A model generated the notes under the pieces. It was not told where the DNA came from. It saw nothing but the letters and a program-made list of their open reading frames with translations, and searched no databases. Made by a program: the position numbers and the translations under genes. 64,000 nt of DNA, taken from assembly GCA_012934845.2 (NCBI GenBank), contig WNNJ02003660.1, positions 62,001 through 126,000 on the forward strand, in the 5' to 3' direction. This document shows positions 21,454 to 32,875 of this stretch, one piece after another (the first letter of the stretch is position 1; the number at the start of each line of letters is the position of its first letter). Source of the stretch: Pomphorhynchus laevis (Eukaryota > Acanthocephala > Palaeacanthocephala > Echinorhynchida > Pomphorhynchidae).

Positions 21454-22698
21454 TTGAAATTATTAATAATGACTATAGAAAGCAGTGTTGGTCTTTACGA
21501 CGACCCAACCCCGCGTCTCAACCCTTCGGAATTTCTTACTCAGGTGGCAGCCTTATCCGAAGAAATCGTCATTCGAGAAACCATCCTTCCTACAGTCAGA
21601 AATGTGGACATCCATATCAATGATGTCAATCAAAATCTTCGAATCTTACATAGCGGAGGCGTACTCGACTTTCAAACTGGGAAAGATGAAAGCCCGATCA
21701 AACAGACACCCTCATACCCCACACGCTTACTTGTGACACAGAGTAGTAACACTGAGAACGAGGGCGTAGTGGCCACGACGAGCGTTATCGGAATAGAACA
21801 ACCTTGCAATAAAACGAACCTAATAAATTTTGATTGTGAAGGTTGGACTGGACAGAATTTTGTGATTGCTGGGGACAGTGCGGGCCACAACATCGTGATG
21901 TCTGTATTTCTTATGTCAATGAAGAGAGGAATTCGAATACCTGATCGATTATTTGGATTTTGCCCAGCCTACTGCTTAAGCTCGGGTATTTCACCTAGCC
22001 GACTTGTTAGCCTGGTAGGCCCATTTCTTAATTTCAGCGTCATGACGACATGCGAAGAAACAAAGGGACTGGGGAAGGTTGTGGTTGCAGGTGGCTTTAC
22101 TGATGCGCCCAATGTGATAAGGGGAATAAACATGGACACGTTTGACGTCCAGAATACCAGCATAATGAGCCGCAAATCTCCTCTTACAATTTGTATAACA
22201 AACGAAGAATTGGTGCCAAAATATTTTGAACTGGATGAGCATACATGTGCAGTAGACGCCAACGCAGGGTCAATATTGATTTTCGACTATTCAAAAGAAT
22301 CAAATCAAATTATCAATTCAAATCAAGTAATAGGCGATATTGGAAGCCTCTGCTACCTGGATTATACGAAATCACAGCTGTTGTCACTGGATTCAATCCG
22401 CCTCGGAGGACCGGGACTGTACGAGATGCCGACAAATATGTGTCCGCGAACGCCACTCAACAGCCTGCCGAATCCAGCAAGGGGAACGGAAAGACGTCAG
22501 AGGCAGAGAAGTCGACGGATGTGGCAGCAACAGAGGAGGACAACGACGCTGTTTTTCTTACCGCCTCGGAGGACCGTGACTGTACGAAATGCCGACAAAT
22601 ATGTAGACACCTTGCAACAGCTTGCCGAATCCAGCAACGTGGACGGGGAGACGTCAAAGGCAGACAAGTCCACGGATAAGGCGGAATCAAAAGAATAG
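21454..22698 (+). pseudogene. Chimeric intronless ORF with a hormone-sensitive-lipase block
   Basis: A 414-codon ORF. Residues about 131-200 match the active-site-serine block of hormone-sensitive lipase: GQNFVIAGDSAGHNIVMSV (nucleophile in GDSAG, residues 140-144), then RIPDRLFGFCPAY and SPSRLVSLVGP. The oxyanion HGG motif that should lie upstream and the Asp and His of the catalytic triad are not visible, and the sequence changes character after residue 200 (GLGKVVVAGGFTDAP...), where I recognise nothing. The C-terminus is made of a 163-bp duplication read in two frames. Less AT-rich than its surroundings and without introns, it looks like a retrocopy or mosaic pseudogene, not an active lipase. 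A further ATG at residue 6 is an equally possible start. Confidence 0.55.
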
Positions 22699-22723
22699 CG
22701 ACGCTGTTTTTCCTTAAAATTTT
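22398..22723 (+). repeat. 163-bp tandem duplication in the ORF tail
   Basis: Two copies start with CCGCCTCGGAGGACCG at 22,398 and 22,561. The 163-bp period is not a multiple of three, so the ORF reads copy 1 as an Arg/Gln-rich stretch and copy 2 as NADKYV...ETSKADKSTD. Copy 1 in the alternative frame reads DADKYV...KTSEAEKSTD, showing which frame was original. Confidence 0.85.
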
Positions 22724-23329
22724 ATTTATCTTTATTTTTATTTATTTGAACTGTATATTGATTGTTTAGATGTTGTATGTATAAATTAATAATAATGATT
22801 CTTATCTCTGTTACAACAGAAGCTTCGACTGTTAGTTGGCTATTTCTTAAAATTCGGCTTAACGTTATATACACATGCAAAAAGTTGGACTTACGAAGCT
22901 CCGAATGGGCGTGGCTGCATTGATATCATAAGTAATTGTAAGTAATTGTACGATTGTCAAAGATTTCCTAAACAAACTCTGATTCGACTTTACTTAAGAT
23001 CTTGGGAAATATCTTGAGAGAGTATATAGGAGTTCTGAAAGATTGGAAGAGAGATTAATAATAATCACCCTACGCAGACTGTGCTTTGTCGTCAGCATTC
23101 CAAAATGAAAACTTAAGGGCAGCTGATCATGGCAAATTACAACGAGCGGAAAAAGCTCTTTAAATCGAATTTGTTTCTTAGAAACACGTATTTCTTTGTC
23201 GGAGTGGGTAAACCATTTCTCTTCAATACTTACCGCGTGTCCTCCTGGCATAAACACATGCATGCTCATCTACGATTTAGAGATTAGCGAATGTTCCGAC
23301 TGAATTAATAGTTGTTTTACTGTTGACGA
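22724..23329. other. Spacer, no clear gene
   Basis: No gene assigned. A minus-strand ORF at 22,994-23,269 contains a perfect GTAAGT after its first twelve codons (MSMHVFMPGGHA) and an AG just before its ATG, so a tiny exon is conceivable but unsupported. Confidence 0.35.
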
Positions 23330-23334
23330 AGTGT

Positions 23335-23850
23335 ACCAAACATAAAACAAGATAGCAAACAATAAGGCGTCGGAATTAGACAGTCTATGCGCTAAACAAA
23401 TCAAATCATCTTTGGACCTACTAAATAATTATTGGGTTCAATTGTTGTGCAGATGTAATTATACCCAAATTGCACTTTACTCACTCTATGAATTATATAC
23501 TTAAAATGATCTCTCCATAAATTTATCAAAGTCGAAGGACGTAAATTTAGAAAAGCGGTAAATTAAGTCGAAACGATGTGTTTCAATTAGACGGATCGTT
23601 TGTCGTTCTTATAAGTACTTGTGATTGTTGCTTACGTCTCGCTGGCCATTTACCAAGCATCCGCAAAATAAATGTGCAAAAATTGCTGCATCCACTAACT
23701 TGATCAAAACATCGGGGCGATATCATTTAAAGCAGCGGTACGTTAATTTAACCAAATGCTTATGTAGATTATCCAATATGGACTTAGAAGTGTTTGGATT
23801 GATCTCAACTTTTCAAATTTATATCAAATAGATTCATGCCTATGGAGATA
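23335..23850 (+). mobile_element. Relic of the 17-20 kb LINE family
   Basis: Plus-strand translation near 23,360-23,450 (KASELDSLCAKQIKSSLDLL) aligns with the pre-RT segment of the minus LINE at about 18,840-18,915, and 23,625-23,831 (LLTSRWPFTKHPQNKCAKIA) aligns with its post-catalytic region LLSSKWSFTEHLHRKSSKLV. The whole palm between them is gone: an internal deletion. Strongly decayed, opposite orientation. Confidence 0.65.
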
Positions 23851-25950
23851 GGCAAAGCGTGAAGTAGGCGTGTCCACTACATCGTCATCGACATCAGTCG
23901 CGGTTTTATCTCGCCTTCGACCTTGTTCTGAGCTCATAATCAACACCTTTAATCTACCTTCTATCTTCCCCTTTTGTCAAAATTGAGAGATCTATATTAG
24001 TAAGTTGGCTCATTTAGATCCTAACATATATAACACTCCGGCATACACACAGTCCAAATGTAAGTATCTAATCTCGATCAAACGTCATATGATTTAGAGT
24101 GTATCCTTAGATGAATACCATTACAAATATTGTGCAATCAACATATCGATTCATGAAAGATCGGAAATTTGCCCTTGCATACTATGCAAACAATGTGTTT
24201 ATCGCTTCTTCGTGTTTTTTAATGCCCACGTGTGTCATGCTTTTCTCGTTCCGGTATTGATTCAATGATCAGAGTATCCAGCTGACTGTATTAAGATTGA
24301 TAATTGAATCATCAGAAAATATAACCGTTCAAATAATTGTTGAAGAGAAGCTCGGACAAGCTACATCACACTCGATTTTTGCACGTTTTGTGACTGTTAA
24401 GACCACTCAAGATTAAGCCTGTGAATTTTGTATATTGTATTTTGTTGATCTGAGCTGAAAGACTCAAAGAGTGTAATAATAAACCTCTTCATAATTATTT
24501 AAATAATAAAATGATTATTAAACTTCAAATTTTAGTTAGAAGACAATGACGATGTACAATAGTAATTCTGTATCATTGATGAGGGTTAACATGATTGTAT
24601 GTATTTTGTTCAGAAACATTTTCATCTTTGGATCATTTGATTAGATGCAAAGATCTTTCAAAAATGAGACTCATTGGATATTGATCGTTTGTCGATTTGA
24701 ACAAATCATCCAAAGAGATAAATCAGAAAATTGCTTTAAACATAAATCAAAAAACAGAAACTGCACCGAACAATTCATCTTCCAAGACATTTGAAACTTG
24801 TATACTAAATAATTTGTATTCTTAAAATTTTTGTTTAAAACTTCCTCCATACGAAAGGTATTTAAATTCAAACTTCTTATTATTATTTAAAATATAAATG
24901 AATATAATTGTGTTACTGATACAAGTACAAAACAAGAATTAATTTAAAATTTAATTGAAACTTAATTTAAAAATTAATTAAAGATTAAATAATTAATGAA
25001 ATCATTTATTAATATAAAATTGCTCATATTATTATATTTTATATAAAACTATTATAATGTACAAATATGTAATGAAGATATCGAATTAACAATAGTTTGC
25101 TAATTTGCTTAATATTTGAAATCTAAAAATAACACAATAAAATTGTATTCAAATGTAATTTACAATCCAACGAAATTAAATTGTATTGTGCAAAAGAATG
25201 TTATTGCAGCTAACTTACTCAACGTCATTTGCCGTAATAGTGCCATTCTGATTTCCAGTAAAGTCTATAATTGGAATACCAGTTTGAGCCTTAGAAAGTA
25301 TCAAACGCACAAGCAGGAGTTTGAAAAGTAGATGAATATTCATTTAATCTTAAAGAAGAAAATGTAGGAATTCAACGAAATATAAAAACTGTTTAAATAT
25401 CACATCATTGTATAATTTACAAGAATTAAAAATGGTAAAAATCACAAAAGTAAGATAATCCGCAATGTTTTATCAAATCGGCTTGTGAAGATGCAATGAG
25501 AAACAAATGCTTTGTGCTTACATTTAGTTATGAGTAATATCATTTAAATATATATTTTAACCAGACACTTAACTTTGTAGTAAGCACATAACCTATCTAC
25601 AATGTAATATCTAACACAAAAGAGCATCAATTTTCCCAATATTGAATTATATTGCTAACGCAGTGATATTTGCAGCTAATTTGAACCACACTAATTTAGC
25701 GTTAAGGGAAAATTTCTATAACATATTTTTGAAATTTCGCTATTGATATCTCAAATTTCAACAGCTTACGTCGTCTTCAGCTGATGGTTTGAGCTTTAGA
25801 TTGTCTTCAATGATAAGCTCACACACTCAAACAATAACTGAAAATGCCAGCAAATGATTTTAAAAATTTAGATTCTATGTGGAATAACAAATCTGTTTAC
25901 TTTTTTAACCCGTCATTCAATCCTAATGTAAACATGGAATTAAGACTAAA
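23851..25950. other. AT-rich non-coding stretch
   Basis: No gene or known element recognised. A run near 24,420-24,490 with AATAAA resembles a transcript end but nothing upstream supports a gene. Confidence 0.5.
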
Positions 25951-28900
25951 ATTTGTTTTAGTATTTTAAATTGTCCATATATAATATACTTATCCTTTTT
26001 AATATTATCTAAACCTCTATTTCAAACAAATGATATCTTTAGAAGTTTATATGTGGATTTAATTAAAAATCAAAAAAAAATATTTTATATTTAGATAGAA
26101 ATATAAAAATATTAAATAAAACAAAAATATAAAAATATAAAATTTTTAATTTTAAATTTCAATTTAAAAATTTATATTATTAAAACATTTAATTTTTATT
26201 AAATTTTTATTATTTCATAATTTTTATCATTTTCATTTTATTAAATTATATTTAGATTTTCAAATCCAAATATAAATCTAAAATATATTTAGAAATTTGG
26301 TTAATTCAAATAAGCGCATAAAAGCCTAAATAACAGTAAGATAAGAAGACCGCATTCTCGTTGTTAATTTGAATAATTATTTTCAAATTAACAAACACAT
26401 ACATATTACATAAAATCTAAAAGTATTAAAGTCACATGCAATGAGCAAATCTCATTAAATTTGAGAATGAAATTAGAAAAAATTAAATAAAATTGATACA
26501 ACCCTCTAAAAATGTGCCAAACTTATTATCTTTTATAATAATCAAAAATGGGAGTCAAGTAATTTGAGAACGAAATGATTGGGATTCAAGTAATTCATAA
26601 TTCATGAATTTGTAAAATAAAATGTTCACAGATTTGATAGAATTGCTTACCGTTTGATAAAATGTTAAAATGTCACTTATCGGAGAAATGTTTCTCTTAA
26701 ATGAGAAGATTTTTGCCAATAACAAAAATATAAAAAATATTCTCACAACAATTTGTTTAAATATTTTAAATTGTCCATATATAATATACTTATCCTTTTT
26801 AATATTTTCTAAACCTCAATTTCAAACAAATGATATCTTTAGAAGTTTTAAAAATCAAAAAAATATTATTTTATATTTAGATAGAAATATAAAAATATTA
26901 AATAAAACAAAAATATAAAAATATAAAATTTTTAATTTTAAATTTCAATTTAAAAATTTATATTATTAAAACATTTAATTTTTATTAAATTTTTATTATT
27001 TCATAATTTTTATCATTTTCATTTTATTATATTATATTTAGATTTTCAATTCTAAATATAAATCTAAAATATATTTAGAAATTTAAAATGGGAGTCAAGT
27101 AATTCGAGAACGAAATGGTTAAAATTCAAGTAATAGAAATGCTTACCTTTTGATAAAATGCGAAAATATCACTTATCGTAGAAATTTTTCTCTTATATGA
27201 GACGATTTTTGTCAATAACAAAATATAACATGTCAAACTATTTAAAATAACAAAAATGTGTAATTTTCTAGCAAATGATTTTATACATATTGGAGTAAAA
27301 TGCTCTCGATATCTAATTGCCCAAAATGAAAACTCTATCTACAGATGACTGAGTCATAAAAACATTTATGTTTTTACCAAACGTAATTCCAAAATATTCG
27401 AATATTTCATTTTTGGGAAATATGCAAGCTTGACTAAAATTAATACGTAAACGAAACTAAATGATATATCGTTAAAAAAGTTAACATAAAATTAATAAAA
27501 GAAGGTATTAGACAAAATTTCCTGGTAAAAGAGTAAAAAATAAAAACCAAAATTTACAATTTACATGTAGAAAAACAAGTATACAACATTAAATTTGATA
27601 GAATTTCTTACCTTTTGATAAAATGTGAAATTATCACTTCTAGGAAAAATTTATACGAGAGGAAAATGTATATAAAAATGTACATTGGATATGAGAGGTT
27701 AGAAATGGGAAAATGAATTTAAAAATAAATTGCTATAAATATACAACATTTATTCATCGTCAATAAATACAGCGTTTATATAAACTACTTTGCATTAATC
27801 TATTTTAGAAATTTATATCTTGATTAAAAATATCTTGATTTTTTGCTTTGGTGTCGAAAGTTACTTTCCTTATTGAGTTTTGGTCTAATTTTCGATACGA
27901 GAAAGATAACATATTCTTGCTGAGGTTTCAACTGATTACAGTCCTGATCACAATTGTTGTAATTTAAATTATTTGTGAAAATTTGAAAGTTATTCGTGAA
28001 AGAACTCGTTTGTGAATCCCTGGAAGAATTTAAAAAGATTTTATATTATTTATTAAAGTTGGATATGAGAGGTTAGAAATGGGAAAATGAATTGAAGACA
28101 AATTGCCGTAAATGTACAACATTTATTCATCGTCAATAAATACAGCGTTGGTATAAACTACTTTGCATTAATCTATTTTAGAAATTTATATCTTGATTTA
28201 ATAAAAAATCAAAATTTTTTTATTTTATATTTAGTTTGAAATATATAAAAATAAAATATAAATATAAAAATATAAAAATTTTTATTTAAAATTTAAAATT
28301 TGGTTAATTCAAATAAAATAGAACAAAAATGCCTTAATAACAGTGAGATTAAAAGCGCACATTCTCGTGGTCTTCTAAAAATGTAATAAAATTATTATCT
28401 TTATAATAATCAAAAAAAGGAAAACAAGTTGTTTGAGAACAAAATGATTTCGATTCAAGAGATTCATAATCAATTTTTAACTTGATAACTTTAAAAACAT
28501 ACCCGTTTTTATATTAAAAATCTAAATCTAAAATAGATTTATAAATTTGGTTAATTCAAATAAGCGCATAAAAGTTTAAATAACAGTGAGATTAGAAGAC
28601 CACATTCTCGTTGTCAATTTGAATAATTATTTTCAAATAAACAAACACATACATATTATATAAAATCTAAAAGTATTAAAGTCACATGCAATGAGCAAAT
28701 CTCATTAAATTTGAGAATGAAATTAGAAAAAATTAAATAAAATTGATACAACCCTCTAAAAATGTGCCAAACTTATTATCTTTTATAATAATCAAAAAAT
28801 GGGAGTCAAGTAATTTGAGAACGAAATGATTGGGATTCAAGTAATTCATAATTCATGAATTTGTAAAATAAAATGTTCACAGATTTGATAGAATTGCTTA

Positions 28901-29000
28901 CCGTTTGATAAAATGTTAAAATGTCACTTATCGGAGAAATGTTTCTCTTAAATGAGAAGATTTTTGCCAATAATAAAATATTGTCAGACGATTTGAAACT
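25950..29000. repeat. Mosaic of duplicated AT-rich segments
   Basis: Several long direct repeats: about 25,961-26,285 with 26,746-27,070; about 26,280-26,727 with 28,530-28,978 (nearly identical over 450 bp); about 27,685-27,830 with 28,066-28,205; and partial further copies of the CTTACCTTTTGATAAAATG block near 27,140 and 27,605. No protein family is recognisable. It reads as an unclassified repeat family or a locally amplified segment. Confidence 0.8.
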
Positions 29001-29029
29001 ACAGAAATGTGTAATTTCTATGCTGAATT

Positions 29030-29695
29030 TATGCTGTTTAATTCTTTTGGGCAAACCTTGGACGATTTGTTCAATATACACTTTTTACATTTTAAACAGT
29101 TTAACGATTAGCAACCTGAAGAAGAACATATGTATGGACACATTTATGTATTGTGCTATCAGAACAAATATCTTCTGCGCGTCGGAATAAAGCAGGAACA
29201 GATGAAACCTTCCAACTTCTAGAAATCTCTGTACTCTATGATACAATGTTTATCACCAATCTTTTAGAAAACCTCTGTTCGAATATTATCATTAATATCT
29301 CTTACCATATTAACATCACGAAAGGAAATGTTTTAAAAATTTCCATTGTACAGCCGAATTCATTCTTTCCATCAATGGAAAGAATGAATATTTAATTTTA
29401 CACCATTTTTCAAACAAAGATCAGTTTTCTTCTTCAGGTTGCTAATCGTTAAACTGTTTAAAATGTATAAAGTGTATATTGGACAAACCGTCCAAGGTTT
29501 GCCCCTTATCAGAACAAATATGTTCTGCGCGTCGGAATATAGCAGGCGCAGATGAAACCATCCAACTTCTAGAAATCTCTGTACTCTATGATACAATGTT
29601 TATCACCAATCTTTTGGAAGACTTCTGTTCGAATATTATCATTAATATCTCTTATCGTATTAACATCAATAAAGGAAATGTGTTCATCAACTTCA
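29030..29695. repeat. Duplicated and inverted block
   Basis: 29,152-29,330 is repeated directly at 29,505-29,690 (highly similar), while 29,050-29,125 recurs inverted at 29,425-29,502. Both direct copies keep an open plus frame (SEQI-SARRN-AG-DET-QLLEISVLYDTMF...), which I cannot assign to a family. It may be a coding fragment captured in a repeat. Confidence 0.75.
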
Positions 29696-29762
29696 ACAGA
29701 AAATTTCCATGGTTTAGCCGAGCCGTGTAAAAATTATTTGCAGTTTAGTGATTAACTGAAGA

Positions 29763-30303
29763 ACACATATCTGTGTTTAAAAATTTGTGCAAAATTAAAT
29801 AATCTTTCATTCTGTGGATGTTCCAATCAATTAAAGAAAATAATCAGCCATGAAATAATTTTAAATAAATTTATTGATAGTGATGCATAGCAGCAGTGCA
29901 TCGTAGTGCTACATTGTACTATCCAGTAGCCAACTGGTGTGTATCTTTGTAGCACAACGCGCTTGGTTCTCCAGCGCTTAATGCAGACGGGTAAATATTT
30001 GCAGTTGCAAACCCCAGTCTTTGCAAGGGAACAAGGAGCCTTTGTTGTTTCAAATCACCGTATAGCTTTTCTCCCAACTTCAATCCCGCTGTGGGGAGTA
30101 CAAGCTATTGATGAGAGCCAACTAGCTCGAAACGGTGACTTTGTCATTTGAGACAATTTCACTGTTGAATTTCTTTCGTGGTGCTGACGCGCTGATATCA
30201 ACATATATCTGTGTTTAAAAATTTGTGCAAAATTAAATAATCTTTCATTCTGTGGATGTTCCAATCAATTAAAGAAAATAATCAGCCATGAAATAATTTT
30301 AAA
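29763..30303 (+). mobile_element. SINE-like unit between 102-bp direct repeats
   Basis: The segment 29,763-29,865 recurs almost exactly at 30,200-30,303, enclosing about 335 bp. The enclosed unit has a tRNA-like A box (TAGCACAACGCG, about 29,950-29,961), a degenerate B box (AGTTGCAAACC, about 30,003-30,013), a GTGGGGAGTAC block and a hammerhead-like core (30,108-30,133), then TTCTTTCGTGG, which is also found after the core of the 8.2-kb copy. The direct repeats may be a flanking duplication rather than part of the element. Confidence 0.55.
30100..30146 (+). ncRNA. Hammerhead-like ribozyme, copy 4
   Basis: Core TTGATGA (30,108-30,114), stem II GAGC/GCTC (30,115-30,118 with 30,125-30,128, six-base loop), then GAAAC (30,129-30,133) and GGTGACTTTGTC. 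One core base differs from consensus (C to U at the first position). A short stem I can be drawn between ACAAG before and CTTTGT after the core, with a bulge. Confidence 0.5.
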
Positions 30304-30594
30304 ATGTAAATACATTAATCTTAAATATTTATTTTTTATAACTCAATATGTTTGAGCCGGTTAATGTACCATTTTATTAAAATACAGGAGCCTTTCTCAT
30401 TAGGCGTATATTTACTTTTTAAAAATTAATGTTTGCAATGACACTTTTACACATGCGAAGTTGTAGAAGCTTCTAGTTGCAGGAAAAAATCGATTTTAAT
30501 TTTTTACTACAAAAATTAAAAATCCAATGAAAACCACCTTTTATAAGCAAAACTTATAAAATTTTGACAACAACAATATGCTTGATCTGTCAGC

Positions 30595-30835
30595 TGAAGT
30601 TCTTCTGATTATAGCACGATATTATCATCACAGGTATTGCTCCTAGTTTTGATACCGAAGTACGATACTAATCAGCCTAGGTAGGGCTCATCAGCTGCTT
30701 CCCCAGACCTACATTTCACGTTTTGACCCTTATTAACTGCTTACTCCGTACATTGGTACTGATCGGATTGGAACTCAGGACGTCTGTATCTCAAATTCAA
30801 CGCTATATCTACAAGGCTGGGTGCTCCAGTGATGC
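30595..30835 (-). mobile_element. tRNA-headed SINE-like element with decayed hammerhead core
   Basis: On the minus strand a tRNA-like head contains an A box TAGATATAGCGT (about 30,800-30,811) and a B box AGTTCCAATCC (within 30,764-30,776), matching the Pol III consensus at most positions. About 70 bases on comes CTGATGA (30,688-30,694) with stem II GCC/GGC, but the GAAA that should follow reads TGATTAG. The element body ends near 30,595. The design, Pol III head plus hammerhead region, parallels the 29.9-kb unit. Confidence 0.55.
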
Positions 30836-31026
30836 AGATATACATTTATGTATATTACTTTTGGGTAGAGGATCATAAATTTTGAAACATGCTATGTATG
30901 TCTGGGTCTGTAGCTGATAAGACACCCAGGTTGATTAGTTGCGTTGAATAAATCTCTTTGAATAACTTTTAGACGACATTAAAGACTTATTAAGACTTTT
31001 AATAAGTCTTCATTAAAGACTCATTA

Positions 31027-31106
31027 AGACTTCGCTAACTTCTGTTAGCATCTTCAGGAAACTACAGAAGTATTTTTCTGAAGATGCTAACAGAAGTTGG
31101 CGAACT
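31027..31106. repeat. 27-bp inverted repeat with hammerhead-like arms
   Basis: 31,027-31,053 and 31,080-31,106 are near-perfect reverse complements. The right arm reads CTGAAGA-T-GCTAAC-AGAA-GTTGGC-GAAC: a CUGANGA box, a six-pair stem and GAAC where a ribozyme would have GAAA. The left arm on the minus strand reads the same with GAAG. PLE termini are known to carry such motifs, and PLE-associated repeats follow at 31,140-31,290. Confidence 0.6.
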
Positions 31107-31229
31107 ATCAAAACTAATTTCATCTTTTCTTTGATCCAGCTTCAATAATTATTTTAAATTTCAACTTGATATTAATATAAATTATATAAAATCTATATAA
31201 TTATTAATTATTTATCTTTATTTATATAT

Positions 31230-31275
31230 CGTATAAAAATACGTATACTCAGTTATCTAATTTGATTTAATAGTA
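31230..31275 (+). repeat. PLE-associated motif, copy 1
   Basis: Contains ATACGTATACTCAGTTATCT followed by AATTTGATT. The same motif, ACTCAGTTAGCTGATTTGATT in consensus, occurs at about 35,251-35,283, 41,983-42,018 and, on the minus strand, 52,662-52,700. It lies beside PLE pieces in two of these places. Confidence 0.7.
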
Positions 31276-31409
31276 TTTTTCAAAATAAAAAATTGGATTA
31301 AACTATAAAAAACGAAACTAATAGGCAATACAAAAAATTAACAGCTTTATTTAATAATTCTACTTTTAGACAAGTGGTGTTAACAATGATGATGAATGTA
31401 TCAAGGCTA

Positions 31410-32875
31410 TTGATCGCCTTACGATCAAAAAGGGCATCACAGTAAAAAGAGCGAAATAAAAAATAGTCAACAAAATAGCTGAAACAAGTCAGGGTTCAAG
31501 GCGAAATTCAGCACGAAGATAATTCTTCAATTCTGATATATATGGCCTCAACAACAGTAGATGGTAATTTATTCCAATGTTTGACAATTCGATATCTTAT
31601 GTAACCTCAGTTCCGCCTCGGTCTCAGTTTGTGTACCAGTTTAAGCTTGTGTCCTCGTAGATTTTCATTAGTAGAAAGTGTAAACAGAGAATTTAAAACG
31701 TGCTTAGAAGAGTGCAGTGTCCTCCACACCAACATCAGATCTGCTTAAACTAAGGACGTCTCAACATCGCATATGCCTAGAACGTCTAGTCTTTGAGTGT
31801 AGGGAATATCTCGAATAGAAGAAACCAGATTGCTAGCTTTACGGAGAATGCCCTCAAGTAAACGCAAATCACCCTTAGATTGCGGAAAGACTGCTGATGA
31901 AGCATATAGCATATGAGATAGGACAATCGAGGGGAACAGCACCCTAAATGAGTCAACATATATTGAACCTAGCGTTCTTCGTAATAGCCCTAGGATGCGT
32001 TGACATTTGCTTACAATATATCTTACATGAGGATCCTATGACAGATTATTAGATAATATAATACCGAGATCATTGACTTGATCAACATTCTTAATGGTAG
32101 CACCGCCTAAAGTGTACGAGCCAGAGTACATCAACTGACCTAAATGCATGTGATAGGTCTTTTCTATGTTAATAGTAAGATCATGTGAGTTGCACTACGA
32201 GTGTATGAAATTGATGTGTTTCTGAAGCCGGTTATTATCTGAAAGATCCCGAATACCATTCCAAATTTTGATATCATCAGCGTACATCGAAAATGAGCAA
32301 TTGACATTACATATATCATTGACATATATGTTGAATATATGACATTGACATATATGTAGGACTTATGACTGAACCTTGATGTACACCACTTGACATTGTT
32401 CGCCAACATGATAAAGAGTTTTTAACTTTCACCGCAAGTAACCTATCTTGGAGGAAACAATTTAACCATCGAAGGATACTACCTCTAATGCCCACATCAA
32501 ATAATTTACTAATTAAAAAGGTATGATTAACCCTATTGAAGGCCTTTGATAAATCGAAAAACAGAATATCAACTCCGTATCCAACCTTTAAGGAATCACA
32601 CCAGCTAGCCCGTGCACTGACTAAATTAGTAGTAGTGGACCACCCATGTCGGAAATCATGTTGATGGACATTTTGAATACAATATTTTTCTAGGTATGAT
32701 GACAGAGAGTGCAAAATTAACTTTTCCAGAATCTCGTATGCCACACAAGTCAGGCTCACTGGTCTATAATTCCCAGCAGCAGATCTTGAACCTATCTTGA
32801 AAATTGGCTAAATGGTGGCTTTTTTCCACTCAAAAGGTAAAATTCCTGAATCTATGGAGCAACGGTAAATAAAAA
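31410..32875 (-). mobile_element. CR1-like LINE RT fragment
   Basis: Minus-strand RT: GSRSAAGNYRPVSLT near 32,740-32,785, ILFFDLSKAFNRVNH (motif A) near 32,530-32,575, SGVHQGSVISP (motif B) near 32,370-32,400, SMYADDIKIW near 32,265-32,295, and a C-terminal LDVLGICDV block (31,750-31,790). It is the same CR1-like group as the 43.7-52.3 kb element. The 3' end has a stem-loop (31,415-31,434, seven pairs). At 32,876 the element is cut by a 3' tail of another LINE. Frameshifts and a small duplication around 32,284-32,341 inactivate it. Confidence 0.8.

Noticed and set aside
21454-22698. Functional hormone-sensitive lipase gene
   Set aside because: Only the serine-nucleophile block is present; the HGG motif and the triad Asp and His are not found, and the tail is a frame-shifted duplication.
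22994-23269. Host gene on the minus strand
   Set aside because: The ORF holds a GTAAGT soon after its ATG and no domain; only a speculative 12-codon exon could be proposed.
24420-24490. 3' end of a host transcript with AATAAA
   Set aside because: AT-rich DNA gives AATAAA by chance, and no coding sequence leads up to it.
29763-30303. Small LTR-type (TRIM) element
   Set aside because: The direct repeats lack recognisable TG...CA ends, and no primer-binding site or polypurine tract is evident.
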